Assembly: GCF_016864015.1 (NCBI RefSeq)
Contig: NZ_CP045067.1
Span: forward strand, 655,001 to 719,000
From: Lacinutrix sp. WUR7
Lineage (GTDB): Bacteria; Bacteroidota; Bacteroidia; Flavobacteriales; Flavobacteriaceae
Direction of reading: 5' to 3'
Length of the DNA stretch: 64,000 nucleotides
The notes under the pieces were generated by a model, which saw only the letters and a list, made by a program, of their open reading frames with translations, searched no databases and was not told the DNA's origin. The position numbers and the translations under genes are program-made. Below, one piece after another: positions 63,150 through 64,000 of this stretch (within the stretch, counting starts at the first letter, position 1; each line of letters begins with the position of its first letter).

Positions 63150-64000
63150 ATGGAACATGTAGTTATTATAGGAAATGGTATTTCCGGCGTAACAGTAGCC
63201 CGACATATTCGAAAAAATTCCAATAAAAAGATCACTATCATCTCTGCCGAAACAGATTACTTTTTCTCGCGTACTGCACTAATGTACATATACATGGGAC
63301 ATATGAAGTTTGAGCATACACAACCTTATGAGAATTCGTTTTGGGAAAAAAATCGCATCGAATTAAAAAAAGGTTTTGTAACCTCCATAGATACCGAATC
63401 TAAAACACTGCAATTTGCAGAAGGCGACAGCTTACAATACGACAAATTAGTAATTGCGACTGGAAGTAAACCTAACAAATTTGGTTGGCCAGGACAAGAT
63501 TTAGAAGGTGCACAAGGTTTATATAGCAAACAAGATTTAGATAGTATAGAGCGTAATGCACCAGACAACAAAACCTGTAAACGTGCGGTTATTGTTGGTG
63601 GCGGATTAATAGGAATTGAATTAGCCGAAATGCTAAACTCTAGAAGTATTCCCGTAACTTTTTTAGTTAGAGAAAATAGTTTTTGGAACGGTGTTTTACC
63701 AGAAGGAGAAAGCGCGATGATTAATAGACATATAAAAAATCACCATATCGATTTACGATTAGGTTTCAATTTAAAGGAAATTAAATCGGATGAAAACGGC
63801 AAAGTAAAATCCATCGTTATTACCGAAACTGAAGAAGAAATAGACTGTAATGTTGTTGGTTTAACCGCAGGTGTTTCCCCAAATATCGATTTCCTTAAAT
63901 CTTCCACTATTGAAATTAATAGAGGTGTTTTAGTCAACAGACATTTAGAAACCAATATTCCAGATGTTTATGCGATTGGCGATTGTGCCGAGCAACGCGA
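63150..64000 (+). CDS. NAD(P)/FAD-dependent oxidoreductase, 3'-truncated
   Basis: The first 283 residues are in the window and the frame is open to the last base. The N-terminal FAD loop is VVIIGNGISGVTVARHI (GxGxxG). Then follow IATGSKPNKF, a second Rossmann loop VIVGGGLIGIELAEML, and VYAIGDCAEQR at the edge, the order of Pyr_redox_2 enzymes such as rubredoxin or nitrite reductase flavoproteins. YFFSRTALMYIYMG near the N-terminus is the segment next to FAD in this subgroup. The redox partner is not visible. It is divergent from the DUF547 gene. Confidence 0.92.
   Translation, partial: MEHVVIIGNGISGVTVARHIRKNSNKKITIISAETDYFFSRTALMYIYMGHMKFEHTQPYENSFWEKNRIELKKGFVTSIDTESKTLQFAEGDSLQYDKLVIATGSKPNKFGWPGQDLEGAQGLYSKQDLDSIERNAPDNKTCKRAVIVGGGLIGIELAEMLNSRSIPVTFLVRENSFWNGVLPEGESAMINRHIKNHHIDLRLGFNLKEIKSDENGKVKSIVITETEEEIDCNVVGLTAGVSPNIDFLKSSTIEINRGVLVNRHLETNIPDVYAIGDCAEQR

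Overview
The window looks like chromosomal DNA of a marine-type Flavobacteriaceae (Bacteroidota). The evidence is low GC, a TTTG-N19-TAnnTTTG promoter before tRNA-Phe, few Shine-Dalgarno sites, mevalonate-pathway genes, the flavobacterial coaX/OMP/lptC/CNNM/ppiD run, and many short dispersed hairpin repeats. Genus is not determined. Both ends cut a gene: comEC at the left and an FAD-dependent oxidoreductase at the right.

Region 1 (1-11.1 kb): the 3' part of comEC converges on a minus-strand run of a dipeptidyl peptidase IV-like S9 peptidase, two POT peptide transporters and a periplasmic thioredoxin, which reads as peptide cutting and uptake. Plus-strand HMG-CoA reductase and a GYDIA-type GHMP kinase follow, then a small membrane protein and a bidirectional terminator.

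Region 2 (11.2-19.3 kb): a minus-strand envelope set, in transcription order coaX, a FadL-like outer-membrane protein, a TPR protein, lptC, a 64-aa membrane protein, a CNNM/CBS protein and ppiD. A perfect 15-bp stem hairpin lies in the lptC signal-peptide codons. tRNA-Phe (GAA) with its promoter and terminator stands upstream on the other strand.

Region 3 (19.5-34.9 kb) is the most unusual part: a minus-strand signalling block. Upstream to downstream it encodes a 1443-aa membrane protein with about nine PAS domains and no output domain, a CHASE-PAS histidine kinase, a single-domain response regulator, and a 1751-aa sigma54 activator (REC-GAF-7xPAS-GAF-AAA+-HTH). Next come two tandem small paralogues, a PAS histidine kinase whose phospho-accepting His is replaced by Gln, and a 59-aa ORF. 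Between the activator and the paralogues lie two matching dyads (candidate activator sites) and a sigma54-like -24/-12 element at classic spacing. This suggests that the activator switches on the paralogue/pseudokinase operon.

Region 4 (35.2-44.7 kb): purine catabolism, with guanine deaminase and two-subunit xanthine dehydrogenase on the plus strand. XdhC, an unassigned membrane protein with a THEP1-like NTPase, and a Na+/H+ antiporter are on the minus strand. A composite repeat array lies between the two groups.

Region 5 (44.9-58 kb): a plus-strand M19-like hydrolase followed by an arsenosugar-type cluster. It holds a peroxidase-like protein, ArsS, a symporter, a degenerate metallophosphoesterase, rhodanese, a TIGR04282-type transferase, purine nucleoside phosphorylase, ArsM, a fatty-acid hydroxylase/sterol desaturase, a DUF547 protein and a TIGR04283-type glycosyltransferase. 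A second copy of the glycosyltransferase C-terminus survives as a 33-codon remnant beyond the next gene. Short palindromes sit just before several start codons.

Region 6 (58-64 kb): a PPP-type phosphatase, a GH113-like glycosidase with a short Omp85 protein, a beta-barrel protein with a second DUF547 protein, and the start of an NAD/FAD oxidoreductase.
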